Source: Amphiprion ocellaris
Lineage: Eukaryota > Chordata > Actinopteri > Pomacentridae
Direction: 5' to 3'
Assembly: GCF_022539595.1 (NCBI RefSeq)
Contig: NC_072785.1
Span: 17,307,014 to 17,371,013 of the forward strand
DNA: 64,000 nucleotides
In this document: positions 1 through 13,989 of the stretch, one piece after another
How positions within the stretch are numbered: the stretch's first letter is position 1
How the letters are laid out: each line of letters opens with the position of its first letter
Position numbers and translations under genes: made by a program
Notes under the pieces: model-generated
Told to the model about the DNA's origin: nothing
What the model saw: only the letters and a program-made list of their open reading frames with translations
Database searches by the model: none

Positions 1-2908
1 TTTCTCTGTCATGGGAATTTTTATGTTTGAGAGATGCTAATATTTTGAAGAATTAAAGAATCAGATCCATTTTAATTCCATGCAACTGGGAATTAATTCT
101 CAGAGGTCTCCTTTATAAGATTACACAAAGAGGAGAACAACAGCTAATTTTATCGAAGAAGGAATTCTGCTCCTTACTTTCCCCTCCTGTTGAAACTATG
201 TGCTAATATGACCCTCAGTGCTTCGAAACTATGCATACATTCAACAAAATATTCGTGTCACTGTTTTTTTGGCAGAATAATACTTTAGATTTGCAATATT
301 TATATATGTGGTTGTAGAGTAGCCTAAATTCAGCACAGATATTTTTTGGAGACCCAATGCCAGAGAATGACTCCCACACTGAGTGAACACAACTAATCTT
401 TGGATTTAATCAAAAGATTATATGTCAAAAATGCAAATTAATTAATTTGGCATGTCAGTTACTATGAGTGTAGCTATGTAATAACTTCAGACACACTTGA
501 TGCTGCATATACAGCATAGCACTGTGGAAAGGGCGAGTTTTCTGCATTTGCTAGCTACAGAAGGTATTCTAGAGTGGTTCATGCTCCTTGTTTATGCTTC
601 ACCTGAGAGGCAAGAAGGCTTAGACAACTCCACTCAGCTCAAAGTCGTAGAGTCAGATTCAGAGTAGAAGCAATCAGCGGAATACTTGTGCTGAATACCC
701 AAATCACAAGCCATAAGGAGGCTTTTCACAACACTGCTGCCCTCAAGACTCCCACCACATTCGCTACTGACAGTCTCTTTGGCTCACCAGATCCCAGACA
801 TTTTTTAAAGAAGTGGAGATAAATTAGCAAATTAAGTGACATCTTTATAAAGGTTTGAAACACTTGACCAACTTAAGCACGAACACCACACAACAATATG
901 ACCAAAAGAAAGTCATCAGAAACAGCGTTGTATGTTAATCCACTGTGACTCATCTGCATGAGAACAAAAGAATATGTTTTGTGTTGTGCGTGGTGACTCA
1001 TCCACTTTTTTTTCCGCCTCCTCTTCTTCTTTCTGTCACTTTCATTCTTTATCTTTCTCTCTCTCTCCATATCTCTGTCCACATTCCTTGGAAAGCATTT
1101 CATGCCTGAGCAAAGTGCATCTGTTTATCCTCATCCATACCTCATTGCTCTCCTCATGGCCTGAGGATCTCTGAGAAGCTCTGAATTATTCTAGCGACAG
1201 ATCGACAGAGTCTCACCTCAGTTCACCCTGATACACGTGGGGAGCCGTGTATTGATGGTTACACATTTAAATCCACTACAGATCACATTTCGTAGTAGAA
1301 GTACAGGAAACTACTTGAAATTTTGACTTCCCTGCAACCCCAAAGCCTCGAATTTCCAGCTGCACATTGCAACAAGGTTTTAACAGTTAAATATGTACAT
1401 GGAGAGTTGACAGAAAAACATATACACACTCTGAAAGCCATAAAACACGGGCCTGACTCGTCTCTCACACTCTTGTCTGTACGTATGATGTCTCACGCCT
1501 GACATTTGCTGTCCAGCGGTGGTGGAGCGGAGCTGTCAGAGCGCATCTCATCTGCTTCCTGTCACACTCACACAGCATCAATGCCCCGGTGACTCCAACC
1601 AGCTCAATGACAAAACGCCCACGGAGGAAGGACAAGAAGAATGATTCTTTAATGGCTCAGTCAAGAGTCACAGAATCTTTGCGTCAAGTTTAAAATGACC
1701 AGTTCGGAATTCTAGCAATGTACCACACTGTCTGATTGAGTGATACAACAGAAAGAGAAAAACCTGTCCTGACACCAAACATCCGCATTCTTATTATGCT
1801 TCTAAATTACTGGTGATGTTGCATCACCTGGTCCTTTCATGCCTTTCATAGCAACCCTGTATTATTAAAATACTCGTACAATGCAGTAGTCTTGCCATTG
1901 TGTTCGTGAAGTCTGGCATTTAGAAAAAGAAAGACACTCTTATCAAAGGTTCTTCTCTTTTGCAACAGCTGTCCTCTGCTCTTCAGTTTAAAGATGAAAT
2001 GAGGTTTCTTACATTCAGAAAATACCATTCAATTAAAAATGTGATTTATAGCCTTAAATAGCCACATCCAGGAATTAAGAAATCTAATTTTGTGATTAGT
2101 GATCAGAAAAACACTCTGTTCTTCTCCATAAAAGATACATTTTGAGGACAAACAGAACATTGGTTCAACCAAACTGCAGGGGTATTAGAGACATAGAGAC
2201 CTTGAGCTGGGCAGATAGCTGAAAAAACACAAGTCGTGTTGTAAATTAGACATTTTGTATGCCCTTCCAGCATAATAAAAAAAATTTAATCTCATACATT
2301 CTCAATAGTTTACTAATGGCCTTACTGCTCCATATAATTCTTATTGACCAATTAAAGGCTGTGCTGATTATTTGCTTGGTGCAGCAGGTAAGCAGCTGCA
2401 GCTCAACTTTGGCTGTTTTTGTGGAGATAATGATGTGACTGACCTCGATTGTTTGTGGTGTGGAAGAAATGCTGAGCATTCTTCAATGCCGTGACATTAA
2501 TGAAGGGTTTCTGAGTAATTCCTCTGCCTCTTCAGGATTAAATACTAAAAATTTCTTGCTCTGGAATGCTGCATTTAGTGATATTTATATCCTTAGAGGT
2601 GTGTTCCACCATTTGGAAACCATCTTATTAAAATTATTTCAGCCTAAATAAAACCAGGTTCTTATTTAAATGCACACTAAGAGAGGTACAAGTGCAATTT
2701 CAACAACATAACCTGATCATGAAAACTACATGTAGAGACTCACAAGTCATATCAGATTTATTATTTTTTTTAAACTGAAAAAGCTTGATGACTTTCCTCC
2801 AAAATGAGGTTTAAAAGGTGTTTTACTCCACAGGTAAAGTAGGCGTGCATTTCACAACACTGTGCTTGCGTTAGAGCAACTTATAATTTCTCTGACTTAG
2901 GTGCTATA
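1..2908. other. AT-rich intergenic DNA, no gene seen
   Basis: Open frames are short and lack codon bias or family resemblance. A pyrimidine tract lies at ~1006-1075. I see no RNA gene. Confidence 0.7.
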
Positions 2909-2916
2909 AGCTAAAT
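2909..2916. repeat. Target site duplication, left copy (AGCTAAAT)
   Basis: Eight bases immediately before the CAGGGGT end; identical to 4833-4840. Confidence 0.85.
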
Positions 2917-3142
2917 CAGGGGTCATCAACCTTTTTGAACCTGAGAGCAACTTCAAGGATACTGAGTAATACGAACGGCACCTTGTTTGATACAAACTTC
3001 CTCAATAGCAAACTTGCGACATCATCTTTAAACAATAATAACAATAATGAAAATAATATGTAAAAAGACTTTCTGATCACATTTATGTTAATTATTCCTT
3101 ACAATAATTATTAACAACGATTTCCACAACGATGACGGTAGG

Positions 3143-3144
<2 letters not shown>

Positions 3145-3200
<56 letters not shown>
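3145..3200. repeat. (AC)n microsatellite inside the hAT element
   Basis: About 28 uninterrupted AC units within the 3' part of the transposon as read on its transposase strand. Confidence 0.97.
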
Positions 3201-3204
<4 letters not shown>

Positions 3205-3705
3205 GGGAATCTGTTCCAATATTTAAAAGTCAGAGGTATCCCATCTCTGAAACTTTGGTAAATATCTTTCTTGGCAGTTTTGTATGCATCAGCATATTTG
3301 CAGCATTTTCTTCAAAATCACACCAGTTACATTTCTGTGCAAATTATCACTTCTAACATTTTTAGGAAATCATTAACTGTCATCAAATCAGGCTTCATTT
3401 GTGCAAACCACTACCTTTGTAACATTTTTGAACAATTCATGAACTCTGTCCCGTTTGTACAAAATTATCAGTTATTTAAGAAAAAAAAATCAACTCTTTC
3501 ACATTTTGAAATGAATCCTATCACATTAGTACTAATCACCAGCATTGCAACATTTTTAACAGATCATAACAACAAATCATTACATGTTTTCAACAAATTA
3601 TCTTTTACATTTTTGTGTAATGGCACGGTGTTGTGAATGACAACATGTTACCTCTTTCTTTGTCTGTAATGTGTGTTAGTGGGAAGCCTGGCATTGCAGA
3701 GCTTA

Positions 3706-4599
3706 TCATGTCTTACCTTTACCTTGTAGCTCACAGTTCAGATGGTTCAGTTTCCCAGTGATGTCTGTTAAAAATGCAAGCGCAAGAATCCACTCAGTGT
3801 CCTCAAGCAGCGAGGTGTTTTCCCCTTTGGATTGCATCAACTCTCTGATTTCAGCCAACGGTGACAAAAAACGCTGCAAAACTGGTCCCCTGCTGATCCA
3901 TGGGGTTTCTGTGTGTAGTAACAGGTCACCACCTTCAGCTAACAGCTCCTCCAGCGGCACCTTCAATGTCCTGGTTGTTTGGCTTTGGAGCCATTTATGA
4001 TCTTCACGACACGAGTCATCAGATGATCAAATCCGGCCACTTTTGTACATACATATGTCCTGCTGGTGAATGATGCAGTGGTAATGTAGGAATGTTGGGA
4101 AGTCTGGATCACCTCTGCATCGTACAATGAAGCCTGCATGCTGACCCGTCATGGAGGAGCTCCGTCTGTCGTAACTGAAACAAGCTTTTCTAATGGTACA
4201 TTTTTCTCCACGAAGAAACCTTTCGCCGCGTAGTAGATGCCAAAACTTGCCTTTAAGTCCTGGGCTTTGTCTGTCCGTAGTGCACATACAGTCTATGTGC
4301 GCTACCAGGTGGCTAGTTAGCATGGAAGCTTTGTAGCGGCTAAAGTAGCGTCTCTCCACATTGTGCCGCTTTGCCGTCGCAATAGTCGCCCCGCAAATAG
4401 GACACATACATTTATCTTTCACTGTCGTGAAAAAGAACTCTTCCTCCCAGTCATCGTGAAAATAGAGTTTTTCTCTTTCACTTCTCTGTCATGTTTTGGG
4501 GGTAAAAACCACATCTAGCTTCCCAAAGTGTCTGCGTCCGGACGCTTCAGCAGAGTGACGTGGGGGTTTGACATGCGCAGTGAACTTTGACTCGGACAT
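3706..4599 (-). pseudogene. Broken hAT transposase (SCAND3/GTF2IRD2-like)
   Basis: Reading from ATG at 4599: MSESKFTAHVKPPRHSAEAS, then an in-frame TGA near 4491, then DDWEEEFFFTTVKDKCMCPI, a BED/C2H2-like finger (CPICGATIATAKRHNVERRY). It then jumps to core pieces MTGQHAGFIVRCRGDPDFPT and FLHYHCIIHQQD, and to LLLHTETPWISRGPVLQRFL and LAFLTDITGKLNHLNCELQG. Compared with the family, most of the catalytic first half is deleted between the finger and MTGQHAG. There is a frameshift near 4030-4045 (DHLMTRVVKIINGSKAKQ is in another frame), a second near 3970, and the C-terminal dimerisation domain is missing. It cannot make an active enzyme. Confidence 0.82.
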
Positions 4600-4832
4600 G
4601 GTCAAAGTTCATTTACACCGAAGACATTTTTGTTTTTTAAAAAAAAATATAATAAATATTGTAATTTAAAATCTGTATTAATGTAAGCATTTCTGATTTA
4701 AAAAGAACAGCAACTATAATTTTTATAAGGAATTTCGTGGTGACCAGTGTTATTTTTAGAACATGTGTAGGGCAACTCACATGGTCTCTGCAGGCAACCA
4801 GGCGCCCATGGGCAGCATGTAGGCTACCCCTG

Positions 4833-4840
4833 AGCTAAAT
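4833..4840. repeat. Target site duplication, right copy (AGCTAAAT)
   Basis: Eight bases immediately after the ACCCCTG end; identical to 2909-2916. Confidence 0.85.
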
Positions 4841-5437
4841 GCTATTGCAGGCATGCTAACATGCGCACAGTAGCCCAGCTTCAATTCAATGTTGCTTTTC
4901 ACATTGACAAATCAACCAAAAGTAAATCTTAACTTTATGAAATCACTAAATTCAAGCATTCTACTTATGATTTTGCTGTCATGGACATGTTTAGTAGATA
5001 TAAACACAAACATGAAGTGTAGCCAAAACTACATACATTGGTAGTTATTACAAGAAACATAGCAATTTTATTTGAACAATTCTGGCCCATTTATTATTAC
5101 CATTATTGTTTATGTATTAATGGATCATATTTGTTGAACTGTATGAGTTTAGACATCAGATTTTTGCACATTCAGCTCACATTTAATGTATTAAGAGAGG
5201 CTTGGTTTGGCAGCATGACAGTCTCCTTTCATACTTAGAGAAAAAAATACATCTTGTTCTATTCTTATAGTTAGAAAAGGGTTCAATTCAGCCAATTGTG
5301 TGCAAAAACTTTTTCAGCTGTTCGACAAATGGCAAATTCTTTACCACTGAGTTAATCCCCACACCAGTCAGGCTAGTCAGTCATCAGGAAATTGTTCAGA
5401 AGCAAAGTGAAATTTTGAATTGATGTCAGGAATAGAG

Positions 5438-5560
5438 GAAAAGTCAGGAGATCACCAAAGTTATTAAAATTCATCCTTAGGGGAGCTGGTATGTCTGCCA
5501 AATTTCATGGCATTCCATTAAACAGCTGTTAAGAGATTTTACCACCAATGTGACCAACAG
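5438..5560. repeat. Short teleost repeat relic
   Basis: The run ...atcaccaaagttattaaaattc, atccttaggggagctggtat, gtctgccaaatttcatggca resembles a frequent fish repeat. Diverged pieces of the same type appear near 11,995-12,060 and inverted near 61,555-61,615 (atgtggtacagatgtttatgg). Confidence 0.5.
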
Positions 5561-8500
5561 ATGTTAGCATCTATAAAGGGATGGTTGGTTAAAACAAAGT
5601 CAAGTTCTGCACTGAGTATAAACTTTTATAATTCCCTTCTTTTGTGATATGTAACCACTGAGTACTTGTATTAACTGTTAAGAAAGTGTGGAGGCTCATT
5701 TATCGCTCATTAAGTGACATGTGTGACCTATGACTGCATACCAGAAATTATATCTTTGTTCTACCACCTCTGCTACGCTGACTTTAGAGCTCCATTGTAT
5801 TCTTTTTCCTCTTCTTTTTTGACAACATGAAAGAATTAATAATTATTCGCACAAGTAAAACACACAGCTGTCTTTAGTTTCCTGACAAGAGCCAAAGAGA
5901 TTGGGTGCAGCAGCTGAGAGGTCTATTGTGTGACTTTAAAATTGTGCTGTTAGTTCTGTGGTCAAAAGCATGTGTGCAGAGGCATACTGAAGGCAGTGTG
6001 TGGAGGCTTTTGATGTCAGGTTCTTTTGTGTGCAAGTCTCATGGCTTTTAATGAGGCAACCTGCCTCATTATCGGAGCTCTGCGAGGCTCCAACGCAGCC
6101 ACATGGTGGGATCGACTCTACTCACTGTTCTAAAGCCGCAATTTACAGCAGCTTAGCCCCTCACTGGGAATAGAGGCCAACATAGTCACTCTTTCTAATG
6201 GCACCCAAGGGACACAGAATTGTACATACACATATGTTTGGTAAAACTAGTTTAATAGGCAGTTCCTTTGTCAGTCCCATTAGAGTGAAACTCTGAGACG
6301 TGAGGCGTGAATTCGGATGTTGTCCGCAGCGACTCAGTGGAAATATTCTGTAAGTTGTGACAGAAAAGTCAGCAGCCTCGGCTTTCAGCGCAGCCACTGT
6401 TGTGACTTTCCTCTCATTTTGTTTGGCAGTAATTTGCCGGCACAGTTAGTTGGAAGTAAGCGTTTCTCCAGCCATGCCAAGACTGTGGCCGAATTTTAAT
6501 TTCACCTGGGGACGGCTGAAAAACAGCCTGGCCCAGCAGGGATGGAAATATCATCAACAGACTCAAATTAATATGCTTCACAGTCTGTTAAATTCAGATT
6601 AACAGTATTTCATTACCTGCTCTGCAGCTTTTCTTCACTTGCGTTAACTGATCTTTTTAAATTTGAGCGAACTTCAATATGTAAAAAATCTCTTTGCTCT
6701 TTAAAATAGATTTATTTTTCACAAGCTCTTTATACCGACACCTTAATTAACCCTGCTTTTATTTAGAGAATTCAATACTACTAACAAAAACTACAATGAA
6801 AGAATAATGGCTTTTTTACATTTTTGCAATCCAGAGCTTCCGTCTTATGTTTTTTTTCCTCTCACTCTTCATTCCTTATTAACAATTTTATTAACATTTT
6901 ACTCAGTTTAATAGGATGAGAGTAAAAGATTAAGTTAATGAGGTGAAAAATGGGCTGAAATAATTTTCATTTTTTAAGAAAAAATTGTCAGAAAAGACAG
7001 GGAGATATTTCAGAATATAAATGGGACTTTACTGTTTGTGTCGAGTGAGATACCACTAATACCCACTACACAATATGTCTTCCTGCCCTGTCAACAGCAT
7101 AGACTGAAAAATTTCCCCTTGCTCTGACCATTAACAACAAACTGCTTCCAGTAACCTTGAATGCTGTCCTTCACACAGTTTAAGTGGCTTTAAAAGGTTT
7201 ATCTATAGCCAACAATTTGCCTGTTTTATTTGACTGTTGAGCTTTTTCCAAGTTATTAGAGTGAGAGGAGAGGATTTTTTTTTGTAAAGGATAGAACTGT
7301 AAATTACCAGATTCTCACTATTTTGAAACTCCCAGGATTTCCAGGCTTTTGGGCTTGATTTTCTGACAACATAGTTTCCAAATGCGTGCTCCTTAAACCT
7401 TAATGAACAGATTGATTTGGTTACTTGAGAACAGCGTGTCAAGCTGTAAACACGACACCAACATGGCCATTGAATTGCTGTTATCAATTGTTATCACACC
7501 CATAGACAGTAATTGTAGTAATAGTATCTTTGGAGATGGTCTCCTCAGCCTTCTAATCAGGTAGATTTGAGAGAACAACCACAAACCACAATTTTTCCTC
7601 AGTGGGCTTTACATTCTTTATAGCATACCTTCTATCCTTAGTCCAAAAATACACCTTTATTCAGAAACAAACAGGCAATAGGTGTTGTGTGTACATAATA
7701 AAGCAACTTAAATATCACAGTATGGACAGTCAGGATTATAAAATTATAGATGCACTTGGCAGGTTTGCTGAATATTTCCATGAGCAGTATGATTAAGAAA
7801 GCAACTTTCAGGTTCAAATTGGACCTGAAATACATGACCTATGCAAACACAACAGGCAAAGTCAACCACACATTTCACACATAAATGAGAAAGGACACAA
7901 GCTCACAGAGGGATGAAGACACGAGGACAGTCATGCGTACGAGGGCATCCCGATCCCCAGGTCATGAACCACTGCTCTACTAACAGCTAGTCTCTATCAT
8001 CACATACTCCTCTGACCCACTGTTCATATAAAATTGAGGTTAGAGAGGCTGAAAACAAAAAAATACCATAAAAGGTGCATGCAACTGCTTTGTCAGACTC
8101 TTTAATACTCATTCCACTGAATGACTTAACTTGTACCACAGTGGACACCATTTTGACTGAAATTTCTCAATTAGTTCTGCTGCGTGTTGAAGGCACGCCA
8201 GGACTTGCTGAAGCTCCTTCTTTACTTAGCACAGGAAATAGTCACCCGGCTTTTTTGTGCTGAAAATTTCACTACATTAAAATAGTATTTGTTGCCCAAA
8301 GCAGTGGGCAAGGTGCCAAATGCTAATTGAGCGAGATGTCTGTCAGGAGTCCGCAGTGGGCTGATACCTGCAGGCCGTTTACCCAGCACCACCGCAAATC
8401 CCTGTTTAGGTGTTTATTTTGTGCGCTCAGCCAGCGCCCTTCCTGTGGCCGCCCCAGTCTCCGCACAGACAAATTAACATCCCGCCATACGCCGACCAAT

Positions 8501-10129
8501 GACTTGCTTTCGTCTGCATAGCCTATCGCATGAATACGGCATTAAATCCCAGAAGCCCCACTGATTTCCTCATTTGGGTGACCCACACTGCGTTTCGCCT
8601 CAAGCAGCTCTTCCCATATTGTTTCAGCTCTTCCAGTTTGTGTCAGATGTAGATGTTTTGAGTATGTATGAGTCAGAAGCATGACTTTGTGTATTGACAC
8701 GCAGGCAAATATGAATCAGTAACTACCGCATATGAGGTTCCTTGTTGTTCATTCGTAAGATTAGCCCATTTCAACATCCTTGAATAATTAATTAATGCAT
8801 ATAATGTAAAGTGTATCCTTGATGAAGAGAGATGAACAGAGAGCTACTCTTAATGGGAGACTGCTGAGAACTCCTGATGTCAGAGGTATGGCCTCATACA
8901 GCTGGGCCAGTTGGGTAAATATTAGAAGTGACATCGCTTCAAAAGTTTGAGGATGAACCAAGGCGAATTCATAAAGTGCACTTTGATGGTTTGAAGTGCC
9001 ATACTCGTCTTTTTAAGATGTCTCACGCATGAATCTTTAATTTCCATCCTAAATAATGTGCGATGGTTTATTGATGAGATTCACTTTCCTGTGGTGCTGT
9101 GTGCTAATTGGTTGAAGTTGCACTGAGCGGAGCAATAGGAGAATAAAGACAAGGTTGCTACTTTGGATGACTTAAGCGGGATGTGCTGCTGAAGGTCTCG
9201 TGTGGTGTTTGTGCAGAAAGCTTCATCAGACATCTTTAGAAGCAGATGAAAGCAAAGTTTCCACAAGTTCATTCACACCCTGCAAATAATAAACATGCAT
9301 GCATTTGCAGAAACATGCCTTCACATGTATTACATGTTCATGCACATCACCTTTTGCATGGTCTAGCAAACTCAAAAATATGCTTTTTATGTTCTTTTAA
9401 ATAAAATCTAAGGTGTACTGCAAGTAGGAAGTAAATATAAACAATAAAATGACAAAAGTGTCCACATGATGAAACCGTTTGCATAGCAACTGGCTGATGA
9501 GGACATGGCCTATGTTAGTATAAGCTATTTGACAGTGTGGAAGTTAAGTGAGCAGCCATTATTTTGTCACTTAGAAAAGCAATTTAAATTACATGGTTAA
9601 GTTGGCCGTGCTAGCCTAAAGAAATGCAGGACTATTAAAGTGTTTATTGCACTTAATGTGATTTCACTATTATGTATTATATCATTTGAAAATAAAAATT
9701 AAGCTCTGATTAAAGCCCTAAAAACACATCTCTGTGTTTTCAGAGTTACATATTTAGAAGTTTTTTCATGAAAATGCCTGAAAATGTCTTAAATGACTAC
9801 TGTTGTTTCCTCTTGACTGTGTGGATTTATGAGGCCTGTCTGTCCTCCCGTTCCCTCCTTGCTGCAGCTGCAGCTGCTGCACACCCACAGCACTGTTCAA
9901 ATTATACATAACTGTGCTTCACAATAATGTGAAGATAAGGTGGCACTATTGGAGTAATTCAGTCGTACATGTTTGAACTGGAGACGAATTCTGAAGAAGA
10001 ATGACACCATGCAAGCTGACTGCTACAGTTTGTTCAAAGGAGGACACAAAGGTACACACACACAGTGGACTGGCAGATTAAATAAACAAAAAAAACTTTA
10101 ATTAAACTTATTGGTAGGGTGCATAACAA

Positions 10130-10530
10130 ACCTGGCTGGAAGGCAAGACAGTGACAAAAGTGGCTGGGGATCTAGGGAAGTCTGAAAAGACAATTCAAAG
10201 AACAAGTCAGTCGAAAAAGGAGTAGCAAAAGATTCAATAAACAGAAACACTGGGGACAATGCAGAAATATAAGGAGGTTTATGGGGAAGAATGTAGCAAG
10301 GTAAGCACCAAGGACAACAGGTGGGTAAATAGAGGTAAGCAGGCAGGTGAACAAATACACTGGCAACTAAAAAAAAGGAGATACAAGACTAAATATGCAG
10401 AGAGGCAGATTGACAAGATAAGACACGAATGAAATCAATGAGGCAGGCAATCAAAAAGGAGGGAAAACACACAAAGGGAAGAAAGAAAACAACTGGAGAC
10501 ACATGAGATTATAAAACAGGAATGAACTAA
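10130..10530. repeat. Purine-rich degenerate tract, probable interspersed repeat
   Basis: A ~400-bp A/G-rich tract has recurring aggcagg, caaagaacaag and ggaaaacacacaaaggg motifs. It ends ...aacaactggagacacatgag. Composition and wording resemble a non-autonomous fish repeat, but I cannot name the family. Confidence 0.4.
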
Positions 10531-13500
10531 AAAGAGAAGATAATGGTATTGACAGGATTACTTCCTTTAGTTTGTTATATTTGACACTCCAGTTACAAGC
10601 TATGATGTTAACTGCTTATTTTGCTGTCAACACAACTCAGCTACGGTGCTGACTGCTTCATTTGCTCATGATATGTCTTCTAGCATATAAAAAAACATCA
10701 TATGGACATAATATCAAAGTAAAAATCTAGAGGAGATTTTTAAATGCATACCTGTCATAATGCAATACTTCAAAATTGTGGTCCAATAATATGGTCAGAT
10801 TATTAGACTACAGTGCTGTATTCTGATAGGATGTTTTTTCTTTTACTCTTGCTGTTCAGTTTGTTGTTGTTTTTAAGCTCAGCACCATCCTCATCTTAAC
10901 AAGCAGCAACATAGAGACATCAGAGGACAAGAGAGAGAAGAAAAAATCTCCACCCACCACATTTTGAGTGGTGCCTCTTGTCCGTAGCGCAGCTCTTCAT
11001 TACTGAATGCAATTATTTCCTGCAAATCCATTGTCAAAACAAAAATGACAATTCAGTTTTCTTGCTTATTGACCAGTGATGTATCGGTCAGCTTTATGAA
11101 GCCTTATGTGAGTAATTGGGGTCAGAAATGGCCACCCTCTCTCTCACCCTTCATGCGCAGGTCGGGGAGAGAGAAGGTCAAGATCAGAGGTGACGCAGCA
11201 GCTAAAACAAGCTAAATCACTGCTGGTCATTCATCAGCTGCAGAGATGTAGTGGCCATCAAGGGTCACATCTCTAACAGTGATTGCAGGCCTGATGATTG
11301 CTGTTGAATTCCAATCCTAATGTGTCATTCGCAGTCAAAAACAACAGAGAAAACAGAATAAAAGACTCACAAGCTGGGTAATACAAGAGTGATAGTCTTT
11401 AATCGATAAAGTATTGTTTCACTTATCTCAAGATGAGCAAGATAACTGAGGCAACATAAAACCCATTTCAGATAACAGCAAACTTTAATACTGGCTTTTG
11501 ACACTGGTGACTGCCTGCATTTTTTTTTATGAACACAATAACCTAAAGCTGTCTAAAATAACAGCCAAGTCCTGGGGCACAAAATTTCATAAAGCTGTGT
11601 GAAAAACAACAGTAAATTGCCCTTATAAGCTGGTGCCATGCTGAAATTACCTGTGGAGCGCACTTAAGGCTTCTGCAATGGATCAAATGACACCGTCGAG
11701 AGTCTGTTTTCCCTTTTCAGTGCTGTCTTGAGCAAAATTACATAATTTGCACACCTTTTTAACCTCAGGGCAGCCAAGAGTTATAGAGGGCTGCCTGTTC
11801 CACGTGTTGCTGCTCCATTTTCTGTCCATGTTTCAACAACCTCTCATCAAACATCTTTCACTTGTGGCACCCAAGGAGCTGAAATTACTACACAAAGCCA
11901 TTCTACACACATCCATGTTTGAAATCTGTGATAATGTTTAGCCCAAGGCTACACGGTAATATGGATAAGCATGTAAGTGATAAAATAATTTAAATGCTAG
12001 AGGGGTGCCACAGTATTGGTCTGTCCACCATTTCTTGACAGAAATATCTCAAAAAAGGATTGTATCGATCAGCGTAAAAACGTGAGTCTTACTCCAGATC
12101 CTCTTCTGATAGTGACACCAGTTGTATGGCTTCCTCTAATCAGTTGCTCTGCTTGCAGGGGGGGTTAGGGTGTCTGCATCCCAAAGGAGAGGGTCCAAAA
12201 TTAACAAAGTGGGGAGCGGGAGCATTCACCACTACATGAGAATCACTGTTTCTTTGAAGTTGTGGTCTTCCAAAATGTTAATGTCCTGTTTGAAGCTTCA
12301 TTCCTCCACAGAAGGTCTGGGATTCACACTCATTGTAAGGAAATGAATGTAGCACCATTTGCTCTAGAGAATTACAAATGGTGAGGCTGATCACAACAGC
12401 CTCCTCCTGTAATTCACTTCTGACATTTCTGATGAAGTTTCTTCCTGAAAACAGGAGGGTTGCTGTGTAATGTCCAAGATGGCAGTTTTATGCGGGGTCT
12501 AGGTCTAGACTCTAAACAAAAAGGATTTGCTACCTGGTTTGACCTCTTCCTTGGTATTCCAAAGAAAGCCAAGTCATGTCCGCTACATTTGTCTTTCCTT
12601 TGTAGGCATTTCCAAAGACAAGGCATCTAGTATCCTTCATGGCATTGTTTGTGTTTCTGCTGGTTTCCACTTGCACCTCCTTCTAAACGGCGTAGGTCAA
12701 GAAAACTGACAAGCTATGATTGGTTGATGACTAAAACATAAGCATACTTTCATGCTTATATTTAGCTCACATCCCTCTGCCCAAGTAAAGGCTCACAGAG
12801 CAAATACAGTGACTGTGGACACTGAGTCTTGTTGTTGTTTTATTCTGTGGTTGGAGTAGTCAAATGTTAGTCTACAACTACCAAACTTTCTCCACTCTCT
12901 TGGGGTTCACTTTGTGACCAGTGCCATTAGAACAAGAACAAGCAGTCAAAGGGCAGAGCTTTTATTAGCTGCTGTGTCCAGGTCTACACCCTATGACAGA
13001 AGGTCCACTGGGATTCCCATCTCCCTTATTTAATACACTCAGCTCTGACGTTCCACATGGCACAAGCTGATTCTGGCCAACATCCAGGGAGGAGTTAATG
13101 GGCCATGGAGTGGAAATCTAAAACTGCTCAGAAGAATAGAGGGACATCTTGCGAAGCTTTTGAGAGACTCACCTCTGTGTCTTTCTTTGACTCGCATTAG
13201 TCAGCATCCGTGTCAACCCCATTCATACGCTGTTCTGATAATGGCATGTATTATTCATGGAAAGGAGGAGCGACTCGAGATTATACAATCGCTGTCTTCA
13301 TCACCATCATCAATCATCTGTTTTTGCTTATGCTAAGTGATACTGGAAATCTTCTCTCCAGTTTTTCATTGCTATTAACTGTGAATCACACGGTGTGGTC
13401 GAACTGCGATTATCTTCATGTTACCAAAGGGCTTGCATTCTGCTTTGATAAACTATATTCAGGAAGCCTGCAGAATTTTGAATGACAACCCTGAGATTAG

Positions 13501-13989
13501 AAACAAATGGTTAATTATTATACATGTTTATTATCCAGCATGATTACCTTGATTGCAGACAGACATTTGTTTCTGAGCCAGGCAGAAGATAACTCTGGTG
13601 TGTGTCTTTTGGCTCAGTGTAGTAATTACAACAGAATTTTCTGCAGGGTTTTTGTAGCTGGAGTTGAAATGAGATCAGATTAAGGTAAGATGGTGTTATC
13701 TTTGACATCTTTAAAGCTCTCTATCGCTTTCCCTGTGTCACACACACTTTTTTTTCCCTCTCACATTGTGTGTGATCTTCACTGCGAAGCTCTCAACTCG
13801 CTCTCTTCTATGCTCCAATCCATCTGCAGGCGTAAACCCGTCTATTTCTCAATCATATCTAAGGATTTATGGTTGCAGGAAACTTAGAAGGATCGAGATT
13901 ATGAAGTATAAAGCTATCTTTTGATACGTGACACATTAAAGGAATGCTCCAACCTCTTGAGATAATTCATTTATCTTCCCTCAAGCCAG

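Larger units (their letters stand above)
2917..4832 (-). mobile_element. hAT-superfamily DNA transposon (1,916 bp), intact ends and target duplication
   Basis: The element begins CAGGGGTCATCAACC and ends ...GGCTACCCCTG, so the terminal inverted repeat is CAGGGGT plus imperfect matches. It is flanked by a perfect 8-bp duplication AGCTAAAT at 2909-2916 and 4833-4840, the length typical of hAT insertion. The CAGGGGTC-type ends with the following CTTTTTGAACCTGAGAGCAAC resemble Charlie/SCAND3-like hAT elements. The interior holds a decayed transposase on the minus strand and a (CA)n tract. A perfect duplication suggests a fairly recent insertion, while the broken transposase means this copy depended on another source. 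Confidence 0.88.
4841..13989. other. Intergenic DNA with repeat relics, no gene seen
   Basis: No open frame resembles a protein. It holds the short relics near 5.44-5.56 and 12.0 kb and the purine-rich tract at 10.13-10.53 kb. The stretch 8330-8520 is more GC-rich than its surroundings, without recognised content. Confidence 0.65.
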
